In this document: positions 49,963 to 58,232 of the stretch, one piece after another
Numbering within the stretch: the first letter of the stretch is position 1
How the letters are laid out: every line of letters begins with the position of its first letter
Source: Thermovirga lienii DSM 17291
GTDB lineage: Bacteria; Synergistota; Synergistia; Synergistales; Thermovirgaceae
NCBI GenBank assembly: GCA_000233775.1
Contig: CP003096.1
Span: 1,576,501 to 1,640,500, forward strand
Direction: 5' to 3'
DNA length: 64,000 nucleotides
Notes under the pieces: generated by a model
Told to the model about the DNA's origin: nothing
What the model saw: only the letters and a program-made list of their open reading frames with translations
The model's database searches: none
Made by a program: the position numbers and the translations under genes

Positions 49963-50457
49963 ATGAAAATAACAGGAAGGGTATGGAAATACGGGGACGA
50001 CGTAAATACCGACGTCATTTTCCCTGGCAAGTACACGTACACTGTATCAGAGCGCTCTGAAATGGGCCAGTACGCGTTGGAGGACTTGGACCCTGAGTTC
50101 ACTAAAAACGCCAAGCCCGGAGACATCATAGTGGCAGGGAAGAACTGGGGATGCGGCTCCTCCCGCGAGCAGGCGGTTACCTGTCTCAAAGTTAGGGGAA
50201 TAGGAGCAATAATAGCTAAGGGATTTGCCCGAATCTACTATCGCAATGCCCTCAACGAGGGACTTCCCATAATAGTGGCACCTGAAGCAGTTGATGCCAT
50301 AGAGCACCAAGATGAGATAACCATCGATTTCGACAAGGGGGAAATCATAACTCCCAAGGGCACTTTCTCCTTCCCTCCGTTCCCTGAGTTCGTAAGGGGA
50401 CTAATAGAGGACGGTGGTCTGATACCTCACGTTAAGAAATCTCTAGGACTAGAATAA
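49963..50457 (+). CDS. LeuD-type hydro-lyase small subunit (set 2)
   Basis: A 164-residue small subunit: VWKYGDDVNTDVIFPGKYTY, then WGCGSSREQAVTCLKVRGI and AKGFARIYYRNALNEGLPI. The substrate loop reads YTYTV, different from set 1 (YLAIT) and from the published isopropylmalate and homoaconitate loops. This implies that the two complexes act on different acids. ATG 49963 starts 2 nt after the set 2 large subunit with GGGAGGTG inside that gene's end. Confidence 0.88.
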   Translation: MKITGRVWKYGDDVNTDVIFPGKYTYTVSERSEMGQYALEDLDPEFTKNAKPGDIIVAGKNWGCGSSREQAVTCLKVRGIGAIIAKGFARIYYRNALNEGLPIIVAPEAVDAIEHQDEITIDFDKGEIITPKGTFSFPPFPEFVRGLIEDGGLIPHVKKSLGLE

Positions 50458-50476
50458 AAGAGGGAGGTTTTGCAAG

Positions 50477-51709
50477 ATGGAAAGAAACGTTATGCAGGTT
50501 AAGGAGAAAAAGGATCGTTACACTGTAACCTATATACCGGGAGACGACTCGGGCTTCGACGTAATGGAAGCAGCCATGATAGTCATGCAGGCCTTGAATC
50601 CCCCTATCGATTGGGTTAGAGCCGATATGGGATGGTGCATGTGGGAAAAATCCTGCAAAGAGTATCCTGAGGGCGACCCAAGGAGAAACACCGTTCCTCC
50701 GGAGACCATCGAAAAGGTCAAAAATTCCGACGCTACCCTAATGGCAGCCATAACATCCAAGTCGGGAGTAAAAGGCTTTAAATCCGCCATACTTCAGCTA
50801 AGACAGATGTTCGACCTCTATATAAACTTCAGACCGGCAAAACTGTACCCCGGAGTAAGCACCCCCTTAAAAGGAGACCCCGATATAAACATAGCCCTGT
50901 TCCGCGAGAACACTGAAGACCTCTACTCTGCCGTAGAGTGGCGACCACTGCCGAAGGAGATGTTCGACCTGCATCCAGGCATGGAGAGGTTCAAGGACAA
51001 AAGTGAAGTTGCCGTATCTTGGAGGGTGTACTCCAAAGAAGGATGCGACAGAATAATAAGGGCCGCCTTCGAGTATGCCAAGGCAAATGGCCTCAAGAGC
51101 GTTGTAAACTGCAACAAGGCCAACGTCATAAGGGCCACCGACGGGATGATGAAAGAGCGCTTCCTAGAGATAGCAAAAGAATACCCAGAGATAGAAGCAA
51201 GGGAAGAGAACGCCGATGCCACAGCCATGTGGCTGATCAAGAACCCTCAGGACTACCAGGTAATAGTGACCTCCAACGTCTTCGGCGACATCCTCTCCGA
51301 TGAAGCCTCCCAGCTCATTGGCGGACTGGGCTTCTCCCCGAGCGGCAACATAGGAGAAAATACGGCGATCTTCGAACCAAGCCATGGTTCTGTGCCTAAA
51401 TACGCTCACCAATACAAGATCAACCCCTGCGGCATGCTCATAACCGCAGCGATGATGCTCAAGTACCTCTGTCTGGATGAGTACGCAGAGAAATTGGAAA
51501 AGGCCATAGGAGATACGCTGGTAGAAGGTAAATATCTAACTTACGATATCTGGAGGGACCGTGGAGACAAGGATTGGGAGACAAAGGCCGTCTCCACCCT
51601 TGATATGGCAAAGGCCATAGCCTCCAAGATCGACCCGGACTTCGACAAGAAGGCCGATGAAATTTGCGCCAAAGCAAAAGAAATGTGCGCATGGGAGCAC
51701 CTGGTATAA
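50477..51709 (+). CDS. Isocitrate dehydrogenase-like beta-decarboxylating dehydrogenase
   Basis: A 410-residue member of the isocitrate/isopropylmalate dehydrogenase family. FRENTEDLYSAVEW is isocitrate-dehydrogenase-like (RENTEDxYxxxE). The Mg-binding VFGDILSDEASQLIGGLGF and the coenzyme loop EPSHGSVPKYAHQYKINPCG are clear. The usual N-terminal GDGIGPE reads GDDSGFD, an unusual change. The His-Gly-Ser without the NADP-type Lys/Tyr pattern would suggest NAD, weakly. In this operon it probably interconverts (iso)citrate-type acids and 2-oxo acids. Last gene before a strong terminator. Confidence 0.82.
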   Translation: MERNVMQVKEKKDRYTVTYIPGDDSGFDVMEAAMIVMQALNPPIDWVRADMGWCMWEKSCKEYPEGDPRRNTVPPETIEKVKNSDATLMAAITSKSGVKGFKSAILQLRQMFDLYINFRPAKLYPGVSTPLKGDPDINIALFRENTEDLYSAVEWRPLPKEMFDLHPGMERFKDKSEVAVSWRVYSKEGCDRIIRAAFEYAKANGLKSVVNCNKANVIRATDGMMKERFLEIAKEYPEIEAREENADATAMWLIKNPQDYQVIVTSNVFGDILSDEASQLIGGLGFSPSGNIGENTAIFEPSHGSVPKYAHQYKINPCGMLITAAMMLKYLCLDEYAEKLEKAIGDTLVEGKYLTYDIWRDRGDKDWETKAVSTLDMAKAIASKIDPDFDKKADEICAKAKEMCAWEHLV

Positions 51710-51728
51710 GAACTTTCTCGAAGCAGAG

Positions 51729-51759
51729 CGAGGCCTCCGCTGGAGGCCTCGTCTTTTTT
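51729..51759 (+). terminator. Intrinsic terminator after the dehydrogenase gene
   Basis: A perfect 10-bp stem CGAGGCCTCC (51729-51738), 3-nt loop, complement (51742-51751), then TCTTTTTT. It separates the hydratase/dehydrogenase unit from citDEF. Confidence 0.92.
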
Positions 51760-51763
51760 AGTC

Positions 51764-51795
51764 AAAACAACAACTGCATAACATATTGTTGTTTT
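51764..51795. repeat. AT-rich inverted repeat upstream of citD
   Basis: AAAACAACAA (51764-51773) and its exact complement (51786-51795) around a 12-nt centre, 11 nt before the citD ribosome site and just past the preceding terminator. It may be a protein-binding site controlling citDEF; no obvious promoter hexamers are visible in the remaining space. Confidence 0.5.
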
Positions 51796-51818
51796 TGTAC
51801 TTCATGGAGGGGATGAAA

Positions 51819-52088
51819 ATGAAAACCGCCCAAGCAGGCACACTGGAGTCCATGGACTGCCTGGTAACCGCAAGCGCTGCAGAAAGGGGAAAAGGCATTT
51901 TTATAACCATGGAGGGGGCCAACATCGCCAGGTTCAGGGACTCTATACTCAAGACGGCGAAGGCAACCCTTCAGGAATTGGGCATCAAAGACGTCGTCCT
52001 TTCAATTCAATTCAATGGTGCCAACGACGTCGTCTTGAAAGCTAGAGTTGAAGCGGCAGCAAGAACCCTCATGGGGGGTGAAGAATGA
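51819..52088 (+). CDS. citD: Citrate lyase acyl carrier subunit (gamma)
   Basis: An 89-residue acyl carrier protein. The modification motif AGTLESMD near the N-terminus holds Ser11, equivalent to E. coli CitD Ser14, which carries the phosphoribosyl-dephospho-CoA prosthetic group. The rest follows CitD (VLSIQFNGANDVVLKARVEAAARTL). ATG 51819 lies 8 nt after GGAGG; ATG 51813 is possible. The genes for prosthetic-group synthesis and activation (citX, citG, citC) are not in this window. Confidence 0.9.
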   Translation: MKTAQAGTLESMDCLVTASAAERGKGIFITMEGANIARFRDSILKTAKATLQELGIKDVVLSIQFNGANDVVLKARVEAAARTLMGGEE

Positions 52089-52963
52089 TGGCCTTAAGGC
52101 GTACCATGCTCTACTTACCCGGGAACAACCCCAATATGCTCATGAGGGGGCACCTTTTCAAGCCCGACGGGGTAATCCTTGACCTGGAGGATTCCGTATC
52201 ATTGGGTGAAAAAGAAGCTGCGAGGATCTTAGTACGAGAGACATTAAAAAATGTGGACTTTGGCGAATGCGAGGTAACGGTCAGGATAAACGGCCTTGAT
52301 ACCCCGTTCTGGAAAAGGGATCTTGAAGAGGTCATTCCCTGGGGTATAGACGGAATAAGGGTTCCAAAGGTAGAAACCCCTCAGGACGTAAAACTTCTTG
52401 ACGAGGCCATATCGGAGATAGAAAACAAACACAACCTCCCCGAGGGGAAAGTACAGATAACCTGTTTGCTTGAAACGGCGTTGGGAATATGGAACGCTTA
52501 TCATATAGCTACAGCATCCAAACGAGTAACGGCTATATGTCCCGGAGGCGAGGACCTGAGGGCAGATTTGAAGACAAGCCGTTCCGAAAATTCAGAGGAA
52601 CTTGTAGGCCCAAGAAGAATGGTTGTATTAGCAGCTCACGCCGCTAAGGTAGATCCTTTGGATACCGTCTTTGCGGACATAACCGATGACGAGGGCCTCA
52701 GGAGGGAAACCCAGTGGGTCAAGCAAATTGGCTACCAGGGTAAAAGCGTCATCCATCCAAACCAAATTCCCATAATTCATGACGTCTTCACTCCAACAGA
52801 AAAGGAAATAGCCCAAGCTCAAAAAATCGTACAGGCGGCCAAGGAAGCCGCAGAGAAAGGGTTAGGCGCAGTCTCAGTCGACGGGAAAATGGTAGACAGG
52901 CCAGTGGTCAAACGCGCGGAATACGTGCTACAAAGAGCTGGTCTTCTCGAAGGAGGCGAATAG
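52085..52963 (+). CDS. citE: Citrate lyase beta subunit (or citramalate lyase)
   Basis: A 292-residue TIM-barrel lyase subunit that cleaves citryl-ACP into acetyl-ACP and oxaloacetate. Motifs: RRTMLYLPGNNPNML, DGVILDLEDSVSLGEKEAARILV (metal-binding acidic cluster, cited as VILDLEDSV), VRINGLDTPFWKRDLE, CLLETALGIWNAYHIA (metal-binding Glu) and GEDLRADL. It overlaps citD by 4 bp. CitE-type subunits also serve citramalate lyase, so the substrate depends on context. Confidence 0.92.
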   Translation: MMALRRTMLYLPGNNPNMLMRGHLFKPDGVILDLEDSVSLGEKEAARILVRETLKNVDFGECEVTVRINGLDTPFWKRDLEEVIPWGIDGIRVPKVETPQDVKLLDEAISEIENKHNLPEGKVQITCLLETALGIWNAYHIATASKRVTAICPGGEDLRADLKTSRSENSEELVGPRRMVVLAAHAAKVDPLDTVFADITDDEGLRRETQWVKQIGYQGKSVIHPNQIPIIHDVFTPTEKEIAQAQKIVQAAKEAAEKGLGAVSVDGKMVDRPVVKRAEYVLQRAGLLEGGE

Positions 52964-52965
52964 TC

Positions 52966-54519
52966 ATGGCCGTCAATGCTGTGGGACGGGATATACCGAG
53001 CTCTATTCCTGGTTACAAAGACGACGTCGTGCTGTTCAGAGGGGCCACGAAGAGGTTACCAAAGGGAAACCGCTACGGCAAAAAAAACAGGACGACGTTC
53101 TTCACCAAGACTGACAAGACGCTCCCCAACATAAAGGCAGCAATCCGAGAGTCGGGACTTCAAAGCGGCATGACCATATCCTTCCACCACCACCTACGCA
53201 ATGGGGATTACGTGGTCAACATGGTCCTTGACGCCTGTGCCGAAATGGGAATAAAGGACTTGGTCATATTCCCTACCGCGCTCTTCGGCGTCCATAAACA
53301 CCTAACAAAGCACATACAAAAAGGTGTAATTCGACAAATTCAAGGCTCTGTAAATGGCCCCATAGGTCAGCTAGCATCTGAGGGAGGTATGGAACTTCCC
53401 GTCGTCCTTAGAAGCCACGGAGGTAGGCCCAGGGCTGTAATAAGTGGGGATGTCAAGATTGACGTGGCGTTCATAGCTGCCCCCACGGCCGATAAATACG
53501 GCAACCTTACAGGAGCCTATGGACAGTCGGCATGTGGCTCCCTTGGATATGCTCACACGGACGCAGACTACGCAGAGTGCGTAGTAGCGATAACGGACAA
53601 TTTAGTAGAATACCCTGCCCCATACATTCAGATTCCCCAAACACAAGTGGATTACGTCGTGCAGGTGGATAAAATAGGGGATCCTGCAGGTATAGTTTCG
53701 GGAACGACCAGAGTAACCCGAGACCCCATGAGGCTTTTGATCGCACGCTATGCAGCCAAACTTACAGAATCAAGCCCTTACTTCAAGGAAGGCATATCCT
53801 TCCAGACTGGTGCTGGAGGCATTTCCCTCGCCGCTGCTGCGTACGTAAGAGATGCCATGAGAAAAAAGGGGATCAAGGGGAGCTTCGGTTTAGGAGGTAT
53901 AACAAGCTTTTTCGTGGACATGCTAGAGGAGGGACTTTTCAGACAACTGATGGACGTTCAGTCCTTCGATCTGGCAGCCGTGGAATCCATATCGCGCAAC
54001 GCCGCTCACGTTGAAATCTCTGCCGATTGGTACGCCAATCCCTGGAACGCAGGATGCATGGTTAACATGCTGGACACCGTGGTACTGGGAGCTACAGAAG
54101 TGGATAGGGACTTCAACGTCAACGTAAACACCGAGTCCGATGGGGCACTGCTTCACGGGATTGGAGGCCACCAAGACACCGCATCAGGAGCCAAACTGAC
54201 CATAATCACTACTCCTCTATTGAGGGGAAGGATACCATCCGTTGTGGATTCAGTTTACACGGTTACCACACCTGGAGAAGTGGTGGATGCTGTGGTAACC
54301 GAGTTCGGCGTCGCCATAAACCCAAGGCGCCAAGACCTCATGGACGCCATCAAACCCAGCAAGGACTTACCATTAGTCACCATAGACGAGCTGGTAGAGA
54401 AGGCCAAAAAGCTCGCGGGAGATATGGCTCCAATAGAGCACACAGACCGAATAATAGGCGTAATAGAATATCGAGATGGCTCTGTTATAGACGTAGTCAG
54501 ACAGATAAAGAAAAAATAG
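52966..54519 (+). CDS. citF: Citrate lyase alpha subunit (CoA/ACP transferase)
   Basis: A 517-residue subunit exchanging acetyl for citrate on the ACP. Recognisable: RDIPSSIPGYKDDVVLFRGAT at the N-terminus (cited as SIPGYKDDVVLFRGA), GMTISFHHHLRNGDYVVN, and QTGAGGISLAAAAYVRD, then GSFGLGGITSFFVDMLEEGLF. Length and all blocks fit CitF (about 510). It begins 2 nt after citE and is followed by a terminator, so citDEF is a complete three-gene unit. Confidence 0.94.
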   Translation: MAVNAVGRDIPSSIPGYKDDVVLFRGATKRLPKGNRYGKKNRTTFFTKTDKTLPNIKAAIRESGLQSGMTISFHHHLRNGDYVVNMVLDACAEMGIKDLVIFPTALFGVHKHLTKHIQKGVIRQIQGSVNGPIGQLASEGGMELPVVLRSHGGRPRAVISGDVKIDVAFIAAPTADKYGNLTGAYGQSACGSLGYAHTDADYAECVVAITDNLVEYPAPYIQIPQTQVDYVVQVDKIGDPAGIVSGTTRVTRDPMRLLIARYAAKLTESSPYFKEGISFQTGAGGISLAAAAYVRDAMRKKGIKGSFGLGGITSFFVDMLEEGLFRQLMDVQSFDLAAVESISRNAAHVEISADWYANPWNAGCMVNMLDTVVLGATEVDRDFNVNVNTESDGALLHGIGGHQDTASGAKLTIITTPLLRGRIPSVVDSVYTVTTPGEVVDAVVTEFGVAINPRRQDLMDAIKPSKDLPLVTIDELVEKAKKLAGDMAPIEHTDRIIGVIEYRDGSVIDVVRQIKKK

Positions 54520-54533
54520 AACATTTATCCATA

Positions 54534-54565
54534 AACGGGTCCCCGAATTCTTGGGGCCCGTTTTT
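54534..54565 (+). terminator. Terminator after citF
   Basis: Stem ACGGG-CCCC (54535-54544, one bulge) with GGGG-CCCGT (54553-54561), followed by TTTTTAATT. Confidence 0.8.
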
Positions 54566-54667
54566 AATTCCCAGCCACAAATAATTTCCTCTAATGCCCT
54601 ATCTGATATAAAATTTATCTATATTTTTATATTTTATGGATTCAAAGTTTCTTGGAGGTGTTTTGTC

Positions 54668-56932
54668 CTGCTGATAAAACCACACAAAAGTTTGAACTCC
54701 TTTCTGGAATGGATAAAGACCCTTGATGGCAAGGTTTGCACACTAAGGGAGTTCCCTCCACAGGAAGCCTCATGGGCCAGGTGGCCTGACTTGGACGAGA
54801 GACTGAAAAAAGCTCTAGAGAAAAGGGGGATCCAGAAGCTATACAGCCATCAAGCCGACGCTATAAGAATGATCATGGAGGGCAAAAACGTAGTCCTGGC
54901 AACTCCAACGGCTTCCGGCAAGAGCTTATGCTACAACGTTCCCGTACTGGATGCCATAATGAAAAATCCAGATTCAAGAGCTCTATTCATGTTTCCCACC
55001 AAGGCATTGAGCCAAGACCAAATGGCAGGACTTCATCAGCTCATAGAGCTGTCTGGGGTAGACGTAAAAACCTTTACATATGACGGTGATACCCCAGTCG
55101 CGGCAAGGCAAAAGCTGAGGGCAGCAGGACATATCGTAATAACCAACCCAGATATGCTCAATACAGGCATTCTCCCTCATCACACAAAGTGGATAAAGCT
55201 TTTCGAAAACCTAAGATACGTTGTAATAGACGAGCTCCACACTTACAAAGGAGTTTTCGGCTCTCATGTAGCAAACCTCATAAGAAGACTTAAAAGGATA
55301 TGTTCCTTCTACGGCTCCAAACCTACTTTCATAGGCTCCTCAGCCACTATAAGCAATCCAAAGGAGCTCTCCGAACTCTTGCTGGAGGAACCAGTTCATG
55401 TGATAACTGAAAGTGGAGCGCCAAGGGGCCCCAGGAAATTTGTCATATACAACCCCCCAGTGGTTAACGAGCAGCTGGGAATCCGAAAATCCTCCTTAAC
55501 GGAGACCGCTAAGATAGCGGCTGAAGCAGTAGCCAACAACATAAGCACCATTGTGTTCACCAGATCAAGGGTAAACGTGGAACTCTTAGTGACCTACCTG
55601 AGGCGGGCTCTAATTTCCAAGGGATTGGACGCTAGTAAGGTGGAAGGTTACCGGGGAGGCTACCTACCCAACGAAAGAAGAGCTATAGAACGAAAGCTCC
55701 GTGAGGGCGAAATAACGTGCGTGGTCTCCACCAACGCCCTGGAACTGGGAATAGACATAGGTAGCCTGGAATTAGCCATTCTTCACGGCTATCCAGGGAG
55801 CATCGCATCCATGTGGCAACAAATAGGAAGAGCCGGAAGAAGCATGGGACTTTCCGCAGCCATTATGGTAGCTTCCTCCTTTGCAATGGACCAATTCCTT
55901 GCTTCAAGACCCGAGTACTTGTTCGGAGCCTCTCCAGAAAGGGCACGCATAAACAGCGACAATCTCTACATACTTGCAAACCACGTCAAGTGCAGCGCCT
56001 TTGAGCTTCCCTTTCACCAAGGAGAAAAATTTGGAAACAAAGATATTTCAGAGATACTGGAATACCTTAGGCAAAAAGGAACGCTGCATAAATCGGGGGA
56101 AAAGTTCTTCTGGCAAGAGGACTCCTTCCCCGCTGAATCACTCTCATTGAGGAGCGCCACAAGCGAGAACTTTGTGATCATAGATATCACCGAGACCGCA
56201 AAACCCGTCGTGATAGGTGAGGTAGACCGTCCCAGCGCGCCTATGCTAATTCATCCCGAGGCCATATACTTTCATGGAGGCAAAACGTACCAAGTCATGA
56301 AGTTGGACTATGACGGCATGAGATGCTACGTGAAACAGGTGGAAGTAGATTATTACACCGACGCTGATATGGCCGTCAGATTCCAAACCATAGACACACT
56401 AGAACAACAAGGCCATTGGGGATTGGGAGAGATACTGATGGCAAGCAGACCTACCATATACAAAAAAATAAAACTCCACACCCATGAGAATTTGGGGTAT
56501 GGTCACATTCACTTGCCAGAGGAGCAAATGCATACAACAGCTTGCTGGCTCAAAGTACCTACAGGCGTCGTGTGGGAGGGATGGGACGAGAACCGGCAGA
56601 GCTCGGCATTAACAGGACTTTCTAACCTCCTTCGCAGCACGGCACCCCTCTTTCTGATGTGTGCACGACATGACATTATAATCCACGGCCTCGTAAAGGA
56701 TCCCTTCCTTGAAAGCCCGGCAGTATATATAGCCGACAACTACCCTGGTGGTATTGGATTGGCAGAGGGAGCCTTTGAACTAAAAAGCAAGCTACTAACC
56801 TCCGCGAGAGAGGCTCTTTCAAGCTGCAAATGCGAAAGGGGATGTCCTGCATGCATCGGCCCCCTGGGAGCCCAAATCAACGCAAAAAAGGACACGGCCT
56901 TTTTGCTGGATACCATTCTTGCCAATGACTAG
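54668..56932 (+). CDS. mrfA: MrfA-type DEAD/DEAH helicase with DUF1998 zinc domain (YprA-like)
   Basis: A roughly 755-residue superfamily-2 helicase. Motif I ATPTASGKSLCYN, motif Ia MFPTKALSQDQM, motif II VIDELHTYKG, motif III GSSATISNP, motif VI MWQQIGRAGRSMGLSA. The C-terminal part has the zinc cysteines CKCERGCPACIG. This is the YprA/MrfA family, which in Bacillus repairs mitomycin C damage with MrfB. The start is unclear: an in-frame CTG at 54668 lies 9 nt after GGAGG, and no ATG/GTG/TTG fits as well. The first sure domain starts at about 54790. Confidence 0.88.
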   Translation: MLIKPHKSLNSFLEWIKTLDGKVCTLREFPPQEASWARWPDLDERLKKALEKRGIQKLYSHQADAIRMIMEGKNVVLATPTASGKSLCYNVPVLDAIMKNPDSRALFMFPTKALSQDQMAGLHQLIELSGVDVKTFTYDGDTPVAARQKLRAAGHIVITNPDMLNTGILPHHTKWIKLFENLRYVVIDELHTYKGVFGSHVANLIRRLKRICSFYGSKPTFIGSSATISNPKELSELLLEEPVHVITESGAPRGPRKFVIYNPPVVNEQLGIRKSSLTETAKIAAEAVANNISTIVFTRSRVNVELLVTYLRRALISKGLDASKVEGYRGGYLPNERRAIERKLREGEITCVVSTNALELGIDIGSLELAILHGYPGSIASMWQQIGRAGRSMGLSAAIMVASSFAMDQFLASRPEYLFGASPERARINSDNLYILANHVKCSAFELPFHQGEKFGNKDISEILEYLRQKGTLHKSGEKFFWQEDSFPAESLSLRSATSENFVIIDITETAKPVVIGEVDRPSAPMLIHPEAIYFHGGKTYQVMKLDYDGMRCYVKQVEVDYYTDADMAVRFQTIDTLEQQGHWGLGEILMASRPTIYKKIKLHTHENLGYGHIHLPEEQMHTTACWLKVPTGVVWEGWDENRQSSALTGLSNLLRSTAPLFLMCARHDIIIHGLVKDPFLESPAVYIADNYPGGIGLAEGAFELKSKLLTSAREALSSCKCERGCPACIGPLGAQINAKKDTAFLLDTILAND

Positions 56933-56959
56933 CCCTACCGAGGTGAAAGAGACAGAAAC

Positions 56960-58159
56960 ATGGACCGCTTGAGCAGACTGGAAAGGCTACTGGGACCGCT
57001 GCCTTCAAGGCAAGAATCAAAGGAAACAAACAACGACATAAAAGGCCTTCCAGAGGGAGGAAAATGGGTACACGAAGGCGTGTACGTAATAAATAAGGCC
57101 TTTCCCCTACCTTATAAGCACGGATGCACTCTTCTGGATGACGTAGGTCATTCAGCCCTGGTTTTGGAGCCATGGGGTTCCAAGGGAACGCCAGTATTCT
57201 TGGACCTGGAGACTACAGGGCTCGCCGGAGGAAGTGGTACATACGCATTCTTGGCCGGCTTGGCCTACGTTTCAGATTCAACCTTGGTTGCAAAACAGAT
57301 ATTTCTAGCTACCCCCTCATCGGAGGAACTATGGCTCCAAGTTCTTTTCGAGAGCTTCCCGAAACGAGATGTCTCCCTAGTAACTTACAACGGCAAGTCC
57401 TTCGATTGGCCCATGATCCAGACTAGAACCATATTGAACCGAAAGAAAGTCCCTATTAGCCTGCTAGGGCACCTGGACCTGCTTCAGCTGGTCCGCTACC
57501 TCTGGAAAGAAAAGCTGGAAAACTGCAGATTATCGACGGTCGAATCAGAGCTTCTCGAAGTCCAAAGAACCGTAGCAGACGTGCCAGGATGGTTGGTGCC
57601 TAAATACTATGCCGATTTCCTCAAAACAGGAAACGCCCTCCCACTGCAGGGTGTTTTCTATCACAACCTCATGGACATTCTTTCCTTGATAGCTTTGAAG
57701 CTGAAGGTATCGAAGATAGTAAGCGGCTCAGACACGGAGGATCCGGAAGCCACATTGAAGGCAGGTGACCTGTGGGCAGCAAGGAAGAGATTGCAAGAGG
57801 CAGAGAAATTGTGGGGTTTCATAGCTGACTGCAATTCCCATTTGAGTTTCGAGGCAAAACTCAGGCTGGCCTACTGGGAGAAAAAGCGAGGAAACTACGA
57901 CGTGGCGGCGCGGCTATTCGAGGAATGTACTATCACCTTGAAGGGACCAACCCTTATAAATGTATTGATAGAACTGGCAAAGATAAACGAACACCATCTA
58001 AAGAACATACCTAGGGCCATTCAATTTACAAGGCACGCCTTGGCCGTCCTAGATAAAGCACGTCCATTCTACGACAACTGGACGTGGAAGAAGTTAAGAA
58101 ACCCCATACTCCATAGACTCGAGAGGTTGATACGAAAATCAAACATAAAAAGAGCATAA
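56960..58159 (+). CDS. mrfB: MrfB-type exonuclease (YprB RNase H-like domain)
   Basis: A 399-residue DEDD-type exonuclease: first acidic motif FLDLETTGLAGGSGTYAFL, second YNGKSFDWPMIQTR, and C-terminal YHNLMDILSLIAL. The C-terminal 120 residues look TPR-like (LEEAEKLWG and LFEECTITLKGPT helices). Length and domain order match B. subtilis YprB/MrfB. ATG 56960 is 28 nt after mrfA behind GAGGTGA. The pair is the known MrfAB repair system, working without UvrABC on crosslinks or adducts. Confidence 0.9.
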   Translation: MDRLSRLERLLGPLPSRQESKETNNDIKGLPEGGKWVHEGVYVINKAFPLPYKHGCTLLDDVGHSALVLEPWGSKGTPVFLDLETTGLAGGSGTYAFLAGLAYVSDSTLVAKQIFLATPSSEELWLQVLFESFPKRDVSLVTYNGKSFDWPMIQTRTILNRKKVPISLLGHLDLLQLVRYLWKEKLENCRLSTVESELLEVQRTVADVPGWLVPKYYADFLKTGNALPLQGVFYHNLMDILSLIALKLKVSKIVSGSDTEDPEATLKAGDLWAARKRLQEAEKLWGFIADCNSHLSFEAKLRLAYWEKKRGNYDVAARLFEECTITLKGPTLINVLIELAKINEHHLKNIPRAIQFTRHALAVLDKARPFYDNWTWKKLRNPILHRLERLIRKSNIKRA

Positions 58160-58232
58160 TTTAAAGTATTATTAGTAATTCAGCCAATTATTGATATACT
58201 AAAGGCTATAAAGGAAATAAGGAGGTCTTAAT

